DNA of 64,000 nucleotides from NCBI GenBank assembly GCA_009599575.1, contig VWND01000010.1, positions 702,501 through 766,500 of the forward strand. Direction: 5' to 3'. The translations under genes were made by a program, and so were the position numbers. Each line of letters starts with the position of its first letter. Positions within the stretch are counted from its first letter, which is position 1. Below are positions 10,521 to 20,870 of this stretch, in pieces. The notes below the pieces were generated by a model. The model saw nothing but the letters and a program-made list of their open reading frames with translations, made no database searches and had not been told where the DNA came from. The DNA is from Blumeriella jaapii (taxonomy: Eukaryota > Ascomycota > Leotiomycetes > Helotiales > Drepanopezizaceae).

Positions 10521-11305
10521 AAGCGGGCTTTGTGTCCCAAGAACCGGATTACCGTGTCATACCAATCAAGACGAAAAGCGCGCAGAGCGACAGGCCCGCA
10601 GTATCCACCCCACCCTGCCATTCTATCCCATTTCCGGACCTTGCTAAACGGGACTGGACGACTGCAAGAGCGAGGTCCCGGCGACAGGAATCCGAACTCC
10701 AGTGTAGAGCAGCGAAGGTAAACGATCACTGCGCGGAACCTACAACCCACCACATGTCAATTACCAAGCCAGGCCAACCACCTACCCAAGTGCCAAAACC
10801 CCCTCTCTCTCCACGCTCCACCGAGCAAAGCCACACGGCGACAGCTACACTCACCGAACACTCACCCCCCGTCGACCGCAGCCGAGAAGTCTGCCCGATT
10901 GTCCACGCAGCATACCCCCCAGCGCCCAGCACGCGATCCAGCATCGCCGCCTCGGCGCAGACATTCGCCACCTTCGCGGTAGGAGGTGAAAGCTACGAAA
11001 CACGCCCTAGCTCGGACGAGGCCAGCGTCTCTGGATCCGTCCAGAGTCGCGGGGAAAGCGATGCGGCGAGTGGGCGGTCGGTGGAGATGGCTTCCCGTGG
11101 GAGTCGGCGGATGAGCGGCCGGGCGAGGAGCTCGTCGGTGCCGCAGCTTCCTGCTTTGACGGGTTCGCCCGAGGCGGGACGTGGGGAGACGAGGGCTGGC
11201 TCGGCTGAGAGGGGGCGAGATAGCGAGGAGGTGGTTGGGAGGAGAGAAAGGGTCAGGGAGAGGGACTGGGACTGGGACTGGGACTGGAGGGATCTTCGCT
11301 TTTGA
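10521..11305 (+). CDS. Open frame, probable 3' exon of the preceding gene
   Basis: A frame open from the TTCCTAG acceptor to TGA ending at 11305. It has no ATG until 10754, so it is either a 183-residue separate protein starting there or, more likely, the last exon of the 9163 gene spliced from donor 10316. Composition is Ser/Pro/Arg-rich and disordered, with clusters such as SYETRPSSDEASVSGSVQS and a C-terminal DWDWDWDW coded by a GACTGG repeat at about 11264-11287. No domain recognised. Confidence 0.45.
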
Positions 11306-11498
11306 GGGACTGTGACGGTCTGGAGCATGCTCGCTTCGGGACGGGCGTCGAGTGTCACTGGGGCTGCCCCCTCTGCAGCTCTGAGTTAAATGCCAAAACC
11401 ACCTCGGGGGATTGTTTACATTCAGCCCCTGACCCAGGCACTAAGTCTAAGCGAGCCCTCAAGCGAGCCCTCCCTACCCCCTTACCCCTACTGAGCAT
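11306..11498. other. Convergent intergenic region
   Basis: Tail-to-tail gap between the plus-strand frame ending at 11305 and the minus-strand permease ending at 11499. Expected to hold both 3' ends; no other feature seen. Confidence 0.6.
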
Positions 11499-13097
11499 CT
11501 AGAGCCCATCGGAAGCTGGCGGTCCTTTATATACTACGACCCTGCCGTTAGTCTCATCTTCGCAATCGCTGGGCACAAGCAAAGGTACTGTACCTTTCCT
11601 CGCGTGCGCGGCATACCACACGCCAGCGACGACGCCAAACCCGAGGCAGACGACACTCGCATAGTTCATGCTCCCCTTCGTCACCGGCAGCACGGTTGGC
11701 AAGCAGAACAGCACCGTCTCGAAGGCGATCCAGGCCAGCGCGATGACATTCACCGTCGTGCCCAGCCGATGGCCGCAGGTCCAGCGCGCGCGGCCGACGG
11801 CGGCCCTGCGATCCCAGAGCAGCGACAGCGCGATGGGGATGGCGTACGAGAGGGCCAGGGCCACGACGCCCACCGACACGAAGGCCGTGAAGGCCGACGT
11901 GCTGCCCAGGTGGACGAGCCCGAGCAGCATCTGCACCAGCGTGACGAGCAGCAGCGCGTACACCGGCACGCCGAGCCGGCCGTGGACGCGCGCGACCACG
12001 GCCGCGCCGGGGATGGCGTCGTCGCGCGCGAAGGCCCAGGTGCAGCGCGACGCGGCGACCGTGATGCTGATGCTGCAGCACAGCGTGACGCCCAGCACCA
12101 GGACCGCGAGGCCGAGCCCGGCGCCGGCCGAGCCCGTCACGACGCGGAAGATGTAGGGCAGGGCCTGGCCTTGGGGCGCGGCGGCGACGTCGGCGAGCGG
12201 CGGCAGGGTCGCGTTGATGGGCAGGATGAAGAAGAGGCCGGCGACGCCGCCGACGGGGACGCTGAGGCCGAGGGCGCGGGGGACGGTGACGGCCGGGTCG
12301 GCGACCTCCTCGGCCATGGAGGAGATCATCCCGATGGCGGAGAAGGTGTACGCGGCCGGGAGCAGGCCGATGAAGAAGCTGAAGCCGCCCCAGCCGGACA
12401 GCGAGGCGTCGTAGTGGCCCAGGGTCGCGGCGGCCGAGTGTCTGCCCACGTCGGCCGTGACGGCGAGCGCCACGAGGATGACGAGGATGGAGATGCCGGT
12501 CCAGGCCGCGCAGAGGGTGTCGAGCATGGGCAGGAAGCGATTGCCAAACGTACAGATGCCCAGCGTCAGGAGGCAGATGGCATAGAAGATGAGCAGGACC
12601 TGCCACGCCGCGGCCTCGAACTCCGGCCGGTACATCGAGCCCGTCGCCACCACCAGGGACGCGAATCCGAAGTTGACGGACAGCGTGATGGTCCAGTTCC
12701 CGATGAGCCACATCCAGCCGGTCACGAAGGACAGCATCGTCTTGTGCGACTTGGCCAGCTGGAAGGACCAGTAGTAGGGACCGGCCGACGTCGGGTACCG
12801 CGATGCCACCTCGCCCAGGGAGAGCGCCACGCACTCGTCGAGGGCGAGGACCACGAGCCAGCCCACGAAGATGGAGCGCTGGCCTCCGCCGTAGATGGCC
12901 GCGATCAAGGGCCCGCCTTCGCCGTAAGGAATCGCGGCGATGGCGAGCGATTGGAACAACAGCGTACCGAGCGAGCGGTTTCGATGGAGCTCAGACGTGT
13001 AGCCGAGAGCCGCGAGACTGTCGTCGACACTGGTAGGAAAGGGCTCGGGAGAGGCTTTCCCCTCGGCGAGGCCGTGGTCGACGTTCAAGGTCGCCAT
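11499..13097 (-). CDS. APC-superfamily permease (amino-acid/choline type)
   Basis: A single-exon gene of 532 residues starting at ATG 13097 with hydrophilic tails and about twelve hydrophobic segments. The layout is that of fungal GABA/choline/polyamine permeases: DDSLAALGYTSELHRNRSLG before TM1, then ASRYPTSAGPYYWSFQLAK between TM2 and TM3, the conserved SSMAEEVADPAVTVPRALG loop after TM6, and SRCTWAFARDDAIPGA near TM8, which is typical of this family's intracellular loop. Likely a plasma-membrane proton-coupled uptake carrier for an amine or amino acid; the substrate cannot be read from sequence. The gene is GC-rich with strong third-position GC, so long antisense frames (for example on the plus strand at 11604-13145) are shadows. 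It is about 7.5 kb from an Opi1-type regulator whose yeast regulon includes a choline permease of this superfamily; any link is speculation. Confidence 0.9.
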   Translation of the reverse strand: MATLNVDHGLAEGKASPEPFPTSVDDSLAALGYTSELHRNRSLGTLLFQSLAIAAIPYGEGGPLIAAIYGGGQRSIFVGWLVVLALDECVALSLGEVASRYPTSAGPYYWSFQLAKSHKTMLSFVTGWMWLIGNWTITLSVNFGFASLVVATGSMYRPEFEAAAWQVLLIFYAICLLTLGICTFGNRFLPMLDTLCAAWTGISILVILVALAVTADVGRHSAAATLGHYDASLSGWGGFSFFIGLLPAAYTFSAIGMISSMAEEVADPAVTVPRALGLSVPVGGVAGLFFILPINATLPPLADVAAAPQGQALPYIFRVVTGSAGAGLGLAVLVLGVTLCCSISITVAASRCTWAFARDDAIPGAAVVARVHGRLGVPVYALLLVTLVQMLLGLVHLGSTSAFTAFVSVGVVALALSYAIPIALSLLWDRRAAVGRARWTCGHRLGTTVNVIALAWIAFETVLFCLPTVLPVTKGSMNYASVVCLGFGVVAGVWYAAHARKGTVPLLVPSDCEDETNGRVVVYKGPPASDGL

Positions 13098-15223
13098 GGG
13101 GTTCGCCCTTCTCGTGCGGATCGGTCTCCTGAAAGTAGGTGGTGATGAGACAGGTCGATCTGGTAAGCAACGCTCACCGCGCTGACGGACTGCAAGTGAA
13201 GCCTGGCCCCGAACCGCGTCTTACCAGCAAGTATAACGGCCGTCAACTCACGCCCGTACTTGGTAGATGCGTGGGCGCGACGATTCAGAAAGCAACTAGA
13301 TGACGAGAGGAGAACGAAGTCCAGCGGGTCAGGCTCACTTATCGGGAATATCAATCCATTCCTCCAGCAAGCCAATCGAGCATAGCGGCGCCAGAGGTCT
13401 TATCAAGAACCATCGTCCAGTGATATCTCCCGGGCTCCTCAGGATACACAGCTCCGGGCAATGTTTCTGTTTTGGTCCTGGCCTGGTGCTTTTGTCCCAC
13501 GACAGCGGCCAGTGATTGGTCGGGGCTGCGGATGCGTGGTCTTGCCCGATTGGTAAGGGAATTCCGAAGGTACGCTACTCTAGATCTACAGTATTGTGCA
13601 AGATCGGAAACATGGCTTTTTCAAATACTTCCAGGTCAGCAGAGTCGCCGCGCTCCAGTGTCAAATCGTTATACTCGTGTGGGTTGCACCAAAGGATAGG
13701 AGGGGAGGGGATAGGACATGCCAAAAAACCACAGTGCAACGCAGTCGTAGGTGGCTGTAATCTTGCCTGAAGAGCAAGCTACTTCCATTCTTTGCAAACG
13801 CAAACTCTAAGCATTCGGAGAATGTCAATAACCCTCGACATCCCGTCCGAAACGAGTATTTTGATTCCGACAGTTTGGTGTCGATATTCCAGGAGCGCAA
13901 GAATCCCGTTTTCTTCAAGCTACGATGCATTCGAAAAACGGAGGTCCCCACTGTGGTCACCAGGCTTTTCTTGATCCGACGTGCAAGTCCAATGGCCCCC
14001 TTTCACACGCATAGCAAAAACGGTGGGAATCAGTGTAGTAATAGGATGGTGCGATCAACCTGCTCAAGTAAAGGACTGGGGCCGCAGACAGCCGAGAACT
14101 AATGGGCCCACGAGCGGTTAATAGGATAATCTCTTCATCGAGCTCATTGTCGCTTTCCGGTGGATTTAGGCGAAGTTGTCTTCTCGAATCCAAAGTTGAT
14201 ATCACCGAGTCTTGGCACGGTTTGGTATACTTGATGCGAGATTCCTATCCTTTGATTTGACCCCAGTCTCTTCACATGTAATCATCTCGAACTGCCCTTT
14301 CAGTGTTTGCCATGCTTTTGGGTTCCAGCGTTGTATTGCTTCTGATCTCGTTGTTGTGGCTTTGGACGCGAGAGCTTCCATTGAATTCCCAACCGAGGAA
14401 CAGAGATCGTCGCAGGCTTCGTCCTCGTGCTTTTCTCCCAAGACCCTATGATGGCAACGACATTAACTTGTGTCTCGATCGAGGCCGTTGAGTGAATGGA
14501 AGCAGGACGAGCGACTGCGCAATGTAGACAGCGTATCTATCTTTGCATAAATCACAACGTTTATGCTCAGCTGTGATGTCTTCCAATCGAAGAGAAACTG
14601 TTCGTTGCAGAAGGTAAGGTCGACTGCATTTATACACAAGTGCTCCATCCCTCAGATGCTATCCGAATGTACTCAAGTATTTTACTGCAGCAGAGATAAA
14701 TAACCTTGATCTTAATTCCATCACAGCGAACATTTGTGTACCGTACAGTGGGTAGACACATGAAGTTGCGCGTCAGTAAATAGTCCGTACCCCAACAAAA
14801 TTCTACTACCTTTACAACTTCATAACTCCACCAATAATTAATCGATTTTAAATACAAATAGTTGTATGTGCTCTTCAAGCTCTTCTTGTCTGTAAAGTCA
14901 TCAGAGCCAGAGTTCGTCGTCGGCCTTCCTCCAACGCAGCAAGCTTTGCGGTCCTTTGCCTCTCAATGCGATCCTACTCAGCTACGGACTTCATCGCTAT
15001 GTGCTTATGGCCGGTTATCTCTCTTACACAGCTTGCTTCACTTCGGCTGTCTATGTCAACATCTCGAGTAAATGCTGCTGCTCTAGTCTCACAAGATAGT
15101 CTCGCGTTTGGTCACCTTCGCACCTGCCGTCGTCGCTTTCTTGCCTACAGTCTAAATAAAGACTTGCCCGTGTATCCATCGATTCCAAATTCACCTAAAC
15201 TCTTCTCGGCACCACGAGTTTAG
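13098..15223. other. Gene-poor intergenic region
   Basis: About 2.1 kb with only short unsupported frames. One ATG-initiated frame of 85 codons at 14966-15223 (MRSYSATDFIAMCLWPVISL) has no recognisable domain and no splice support; it could be an upstream exon or chance. The left part should contain the promoter of the permease, the right part that of the Ser/Ala-repeat gene. Confidence 0.5.
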
Positions 15224-15316
15224 ATGGACGCGTCTTCAGATCACGCACTAAGAAGCCCCCAAGTACATAAGGCCAGTGTCTCGCCCCAAATTCCAAAGTC
15301 TCTCTTCACAAGATGA
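15224..15316 (+). promoter_or_regulatory. Upstream open reading frame overlapping the next start codon
   Basis: A 30-codon frame from ATG 15224 (MDASSDHALRSPQVHK) whose TGA stop at 15314-15316 overlaps the ATG at 15313 as ATGA. If transcribed in the leader of the Ser/Ala-repeat gene it would be positioned for termination-reinitiation control. Its presence in the mRNA is not known. Confidence 0.4.
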
Positions 15317-16825
15317 CCTCCAATCTCATCTCTCCTCCCCACGCGTCGGCGATTTCCTCTGGACTTCGTCGTGGGTTGATGTCCCACATCCCCTCCTCCT
15401 CTTCGGCGCGTTCTTTTAGAATCCGCCGTGGGTTGATGTCCCACAAGCCTCCCTCCTCCTCCTCCTTCTCCTCTTCTTTTTCCTCCTCCCTTCGCCCACT
15501 CTCGGCTGCATCCAGCCACGCTACTCGAGAGTCCCGTGTTGCTGGTATGAATACCCCATGCGCCATTCTCTCAGCTTCTTGCTAACAGCTCGCAGCATGG
15601 GTCCTGCAGAACTCTAGCAACACCTCTTCTTCTCCGCGGGTCTCATCCTATTCGCGTCTATTGTTGGCTAACTATAGGTACGATCACAGACTTCCGGTCG
15701 CTCAAAACACGAAATTCGAAAACATCATTCTTCACTCTTGCACTCCTTCTGTTTCTGCTTCTGTTTCTGCTTCTGCTTCTGCTTCTGCTTCTGCTTCTGT
15801 TTCTGCTTCTGCTTCTGCTTCTGCTTCTGCTTCTGCTTCTGCTTCTGCTTCTGCTTCTGCTTCTGCTTCTGCTTCTGCTGCTTCTGCTTCTGCTTCTGCT
15901 TCTGCTTCTTCTGCTTCTGCTTCTGCTTCTGCTTCTGCTTCTGCTTCTGCTTCTGCTTCTGCCTCTGCTTCTCTTGGTAAATCTGTCGTCGATCCCTTTG
16001 CACCCCGTCGTCACGCAGTGCGTCTCGATGAGTCTTGCAACTGTTCCAAATGTGAACAGTCGTTTGCCTCCGAGTCTTCAGACTCCATCACCATGTACTC
16101 GGCAGTGCCATCTTTCCCTTTTGAGGATGACTCTCTAATCGATGAGTCTCACTCTTCAGATCTCGTTCCTGTTCTCTCTCCTTGCCTTCGTCTTGATTTC
16201 TCACCTGCGAAGTGCGCCTCTCCCTCCCCCAGTCCAGTAGCTCTCCCAGTGGGTAATAAGCGACTGTGTTCTATGCTCAGTTTCCCTCGTGCTCCTCTCT
16301 CTTTTGCACCCTTTCTTTGGAGTCATATCACCCCCGAGGAGCTGAATCGCCCAAGGCACCCTCCTCTGCCCCGTCCTCATAGAGGTCGGTTCTACAACCC
16401 CAAGTTTGACAAGGATCATCCTCTCTACCAAGAGCCAGCGCCTTTGGTTCTTCCCCCCACCCCTGCCAAAGCGCCAGTGGCACTTCCGGTCCTTTCATCC
16501 CTCTTTGTTCTTGAAAGATCCGCTCCAGTGGAGCTGGGCATGTTGACCTCTGGTATTACAGATCAAGATGCCGCCAACACTTCCGGCTTGTCCCAAGTCG
16601 ACTCCTCCCTCAACCTCGACATCCTCGACAACTTCAATCCCCCGGGATCTTGGCCGGTGGAGTTTGAAGGCTCGCCTTCTCCCCCACCATGGCCGGTTCG
16701 CATAATTCAATCCGCTATGTAAGACGCCCTTCTTTGCGCGTACACTTCTATCGACTGACAATTCCAGTTCCTTCGGAATATCGGCTCTCTTCCGCTGCGC
16801 GGATACCATTGCAAAGATCTTCTAA
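15313..16825 (+). CDS. Hypothetical Ser/Ala-repeat protein
   Basis: Best model is three exons, 15313-15544, 15596-16718 and 16768-16825, giving 470 residues. Intron 1 (51 nt) has GTATGA donor, GCTAAC branch and CGCAG acceptor and removes an in-frame TAA; intron 2 (49 nt) has GTAAGA, CTGAC and TTCCAG. Both joins keep the frame open. The N-terminus is Ser-rich and contains a duplicated RRGLMSH module; then comes a long Ser-Ala dipeptide tract coded by a TCTGCT hexanucleotide array, followed by an acidic Ser/Pro region and a proline-rich part (GRFYNPKFDKDHPLYQEPAP). No known domain. Introns argue that it is a real gene, but the low complexity means it could be lineage-specific or non-functional. 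A strong-context ATG at 16689 opens a second frame across the same end. Confidence 0.55.
15750..15966 (+). repeat. (TCTGCT)n hexanucleotide array
   Basis: About 36 near-perfect copies of a TCTGCT unit (with TCTGTT variants at the left end and occasional register slips of three bases), inside the coding frame of the Ser/Ala-repeat gene. Other frames of the same DNA read as Cys-Phe, Arg-Ser or Gln-Lys repeats and are artefacts. Confidence 0.95.
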
Positions 16826-17622
16826 GTATCCTCTCCCTGTCTTCGCTAACGGTTGTGCAGCACGCCATTCAGAACACACCTTCTCGAGTGAATGGCGTTA
16901 CATCCTTCGGGGTACTAACGGACTCAAATCTACTCTTTCTTGGCGTCTGAAAGGTATGATCCTCAAAATCTTGACTTGCACCGAATCTTTACTGACTTCC
17001 ACACCCACATTCAAAAATTTGAACTTCAATCCAGAGTGTGATCGGTGTTCTGGGCAAATGAGCTTGGAGGCTGGCCGGGGGGATTGGGAGTTGGTGGATA
17101 GATCAAACCTAAGCCCCCCAAGCTCGGAAATCGCTTGGTTTGTGGCGAGTGCAGTTCGCAAATGCGTGCCGACAGCGAAAGAGGCTGAGGGGAGAAGGCG
17201 TTCATATCCGTGCTAAAGGCGACGACGTGGCCGAGGCCGAGATTGATAAATGAGGGAAAGAAAAGGGAAGAGAGAAAAGGGGTGTTGGAAAGGAAACAAG
17301 ATCTCGCTTGTTTAGGCGGAGCGGGATGGAAGTCAACAACGGTTGCGACGTGCAACCAAATTGGAACGGAATGGAATGGGAGGCCTCGTAATTCGCGCTT
17401 GGGTCGGCGAGGAGGGGAAATGGATATGGTGGGGGAAATAGATCAAGGCGCGATGTGCAGTCTCCATATCAGGCTGACGCCAAGCGTGGATATCGGGGGA
17501 TAGCTAAGTTTCGGGGGAAATCTGTGTTTGTGGTATACTCGGATGTTGAGGATTATAGCGAAGAAGTCCAAAGGAGCTGGCAGCTGTAGACAGTTGGGTC
17601 CGTATGTACGTACAGTACAAAT
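16826..17622. other. Intergenic region at right edge of genic island
   Basis: No supportable gene. Splice-like signals at 16826-16860 (GTATCC, GCTAAC, GTGCAG) would define an intron of only 35 nt, probably too short. The region runs up to the LTR at 17623 without the AT-richness seen beyond it. Confidence 0.5.
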
Positions 17623-17798
17623 TATTGCTAGTATCTGACTAGTAGGCAGAGGGAGCAATGAATGCATACGAAAGGGTTGGTTGACTTGTAGTAGTATTCA
17701 GGTATGGTGTGCGCCCTTATGGGGCGTGCACGGTACTCGGGAACTAGTTGTCTTGGCAACCAGTTATGTAAGTACACGTGACACTTAATCTAGCAACA
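17623..17798 (-). repeat. 3' LTR of copia element E (176 bp)
   Basis: Minus-strand LTR beginning TGTTGCTAG and ending CTAGCAATA, near-identical to and in the same orientation as 849-1031. No primer-binding motif follows on its left side, whereas an A-rich stretch (minus strand, just right of 17798) precedes it like a polypurine tract, so this is the 3' LTR. It forms the right boundary of the genic island. Flanks CAAAT and CATTT do not show a TSD, as expected when the other end lies elsewhere. Confidence 0.8.
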
Positions 17799-18780
17799 CA
17801 TTTTTTTGACAGCGTGCAGTAGCAGCTTTAAAGCTGATTGTAGTGCGCCTGTTAGTAAAGAAAAATTAGCTATAACGTTATATTTTGTGCGTCACCTATT
17901 TTGTATGTTTTGAGAATAAACTCAGCGTTTTTAAAAAGCGCTGTAAAACTTTTTATATTTGTATATATGATATACCCTTTTTTCTATTAACTTTGCATTA
18001 GACTTTCAAATCGAATAGTTGTAAGCCTAGCAGCTTATATTATGCAACGTAGTTAGTTTCCGAAAATGGCTTTATAAAGCCATTAGTTGTATTATTTTTG
18101 TTTTGAACGTAATATAAATCTAGCTTATTAGCAGCAACTTCGGAACGAACGTAATAATATTTGATATTAATATATTTCGTGCGTTAATAATATTCGGAGT
18201 TTTCAGCTAATAAAAAAGCTTTCTGGCTGTCGCAATTTATTTCGATATATTAAGCATCTGGGCGATTGTAACTTATTTCCTGTAGAACTTAGCGAATCCA
18301 GGCGGCTTTTTAAGCGAATTTGCATATAGCAACGTATTTAATTTTAATAAAAAAAAGGGCAACGATGGTTTGGCGCTTTAAAATAATTGTAAAAAACAGC
18401 TTTTGCAAAGAAAAACGCAGCACCACTGTATAATACTTTACTTATTCGGGCTTTAGCCCAATTAAAATCGCAAAAGCCGTATAGTTTTATTTTAGTTTTA
18501 TCCGTGATTTGTTTTTTAAATATCAGGCAAAACATTTTTGTTTTTTATAGGTATTGTATTACGCGTTTGGCGGCGGCGATATATTATAGGAACGGGTTTG
18601 TAAAAAATTTAACTAAAACAAAACAATGATATATAATATTCCAGCGTGTTTGAATAGCGAGGTATTATAAAAAAAAGCCGCAAATCGATTAATATAGCTT
18701 AATATCGTGAAATATGACCTGGCTTTCGAATTTGATTATATAAACTTCGGAACCCGACGCAAAAAGCGTAGTTGCGTTTT
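17799..18780 (-). pseudogene. 3' end of copia E pol (RNase H), RIP-damaged
   Basis: On the minus strand the sequence translates, with many stops, into a copia-type RNase H: the stretch LYGFCDFNWAKARISK is the DADWA-type catalytic motif with its second Asp changed to Asn, and further on KAPNH stands where SSKRQ is usual. The upstream part around 18780-18600 matches the linker between copia RT and RNase H. The coding sequence stops abruptly at 18780, where gypsy A1 is inserted; the missing 5' part of E would lie beyond the window. The 3' end leads into the LTR at 17623-17798. Confidence 0.75.
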
Positions 18781-19230
18781 TGTCAGGAACCAACATCACG
18801 TGTATGAATCAGGTGATTCGCCAAAACCCTCTGCCTCCTACCAACCCTCGAATAGTATTCGCTACGGATAGGCCGTGGGGGCCGGATAGTATTATAAGGG
18901 CTGGAAATAACATTTAAATAAAACACTTTATAGGAATAATTGCTAAAAAACCAGTTATTAGGGTTATATTAAAAAAAATAAAAAAAGGTCGGAATAAAGG
19001 CTGGAAAAGCATATTAAATAAGATTCGCCTGGTTTTCTAAAAAATACTTTTTTCGAAGGCTCCATCTCTTTTTTTGTATTTATACACGCTTTTTATTAAA
19101 AATATAAAAAATAAAAATTAGTTTGATTATTAATTTAATTTTATTTAAACTTTATTATTTAAATTAATATTTCCCTGCCTTTTAATTTTTATATTCTGAT
19201 TTTTCTATTTATCGGAACGGCAATTTGATA
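18781..19230 (+). repeat. 5' LTR of gypsy A1 (about 450 bp)
   Basis: Begins TGTCAGG; the end is placed at TTTGATA, a C-to-T-changed match to the expected CCTGACA. Aligns along its length with 58642-59090. Contains CACGTG at 18797-18802. The right boundary is inferred from the terminal inverted repeat because no 3' LTR is available. Confidence 0.75.
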
Positions 19231-20870
19231 TTATTAAAACAATCTTTTATTATACTATTATATTTACATCGTTATTATCGATATTATAGCTTTTCGCATT
19301 CGCAGAAAACAAACACTTTTAATTATTTAAAAAAACCCAGCATTTTCGGCTGCTCAGAAAAACCCTATACTATCGTTTTTCTTAACGTTACCAATCTTAT
19401 TAAAAATCGAAAATACTTTATTATTAAAGCGCGACGATTTTTTAATTCTTTTTATCGAAAAAATTACCGAAAAAGGCCACGCTTAAAGCGATTCGGAAAA
19501 ACTTTTTACCGAGACTTTGATTTATTTGATTAATAAACGAATCCGCGCCGAACAAAAAAAAAACGATAAATATAAAAAAGTAAAAAAAATACGAGCTAAA
19601 ATAAAACAGAAAAAAATTAAAAAAAAAGTTTACGAAACAATTAAAAAACTCGAAAAAATCCTAAAACGCCGAAACGAATTCCGAAAGAAAATTAAATAAT
19701 TTTAACGAAAATTTAACGCTTTCGAAAATATCGAAAAAAAGGTTTTTATATTTTTTAACACCGTCCCAATTAAAAAAAAACAAAAAATAATTTAAGCCGG
19801 CGATTATTATAAAATATCTTCGAAATACTACGATAATAATACTTATTAAAAACGACTTAGCATTTCTTTTAAGCATATTATATTTTTTGTAAAAAACACA
19901 GCGAATTCGAGCCGAAAAACATTAAAAATAAAAAACTTTCTAATATATCGAAAAAAAAATATTAAAAAAGTTTAATTTTTTATTCGGCGTATAAAGCGAA
20001 ATTTCCGCTAAAATAAAAAAATAATATTTTATATCGATTAAAAAAAAATTAACGCTTATGTTTTAGCTTTCGACGATAAAATAAAAAAAAAATAAACCGG
20101 ATACGAACGACGTTTTACGAATATTCGAATTATATAAAACGATTTTAAAAAATAAATATTAGATTTTTTAATAAATGCGGAAAATCGAAAAATCGCGGCT
20201 TCGAATTTATACGATAAAACGAAGCAAAAAAAATATAAATTAATTAACGATTTCGTTGCTTATTTAAATAATTTCGAATAGCAATTGCAAATAATAAACG
20301 ATGCGATTAAAAAAAAAATGCTTTTCGCAAAACTCCGATTTATTTTTCGAAAAAAAATTATTAAACGTAGCAATATTACAACTATAAGCTCGTACGAAAA
20401 ATTAATATTAATCGCTCGTCGTATCGAAAATGCTAATAAAATTATCAGCGACGAAACGAAAAATAATAAACGACGAAACGAGCGTAAAAAAAAAAAAAAA
20501 AAAAAACTTATATTTACGATTAAAACTTAAAAGCTAAAACAAATATATACCGTTTTCGATTCGAAAATACGTTATAAAAAAAAAAACGAAAGCGAAAAAA
20601 CGATAATTTTAACAAAATTCTTTGAAATTCTAAAATTCTTAACGATTTTTTTTATTTTTCGAAATGCAATCGCTGCTAAAAGAAAAAGCATCGCATAGCC
20701 AATTATTTAAAAATCGAATATTATAAATGCAACAGAAAAAAATATATAATTTTAAATTGCTTCGAAGCTAACAAATTTAAAAATTCGGAAAAAGCTTTCG
20801 CTCGATTTTAATTTCGTTATTGCTAATAAAATCGAACGAAAAAAAAAAGCAGAAAATAATAATTTCAATC
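19231..20870 (+). pseudogene. Gypsy A1 gag, RIP-damaged
   Basis: Lysine/asparagine-rich frames broken by stops and shifts; the clearest open pieces are 19517-19699 and 20285-20530. Conserved in position and sequence with 59091-60750 in A2. A cluster of Cys codons near 20690-20760 could be the remnant of a zinc knuckle, but the pattern is not intact. Confidence 0.55.

Noticed and set aside
11554..13145. Frames of 426 and 513 codons overlapping the permease
   Set aside because: Shadows of GC-rich codon use: Arg/Pro/Gly/Asp-rich, no family resemblance, while the 532-codon frame has clear membrane topology and conserved loops.
15658..16014. Arg-Ser, Gln-Lys and Cys-Phe repeat frames opposite or beside the Ser-Ala tract
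   Set aside because: Other readings of the same TCTGCT array; no introns, starts or flanking domains support them.
849..17798. Genic island as cargo of a giant transposon (Starship-like)
   Set aside because: No tyrosine recombinase or captain-type gene, the genes include housekeeping ones (AP-1 mu, Opi1), and the flanking repeats are explained as LTRs of two copia insertions.
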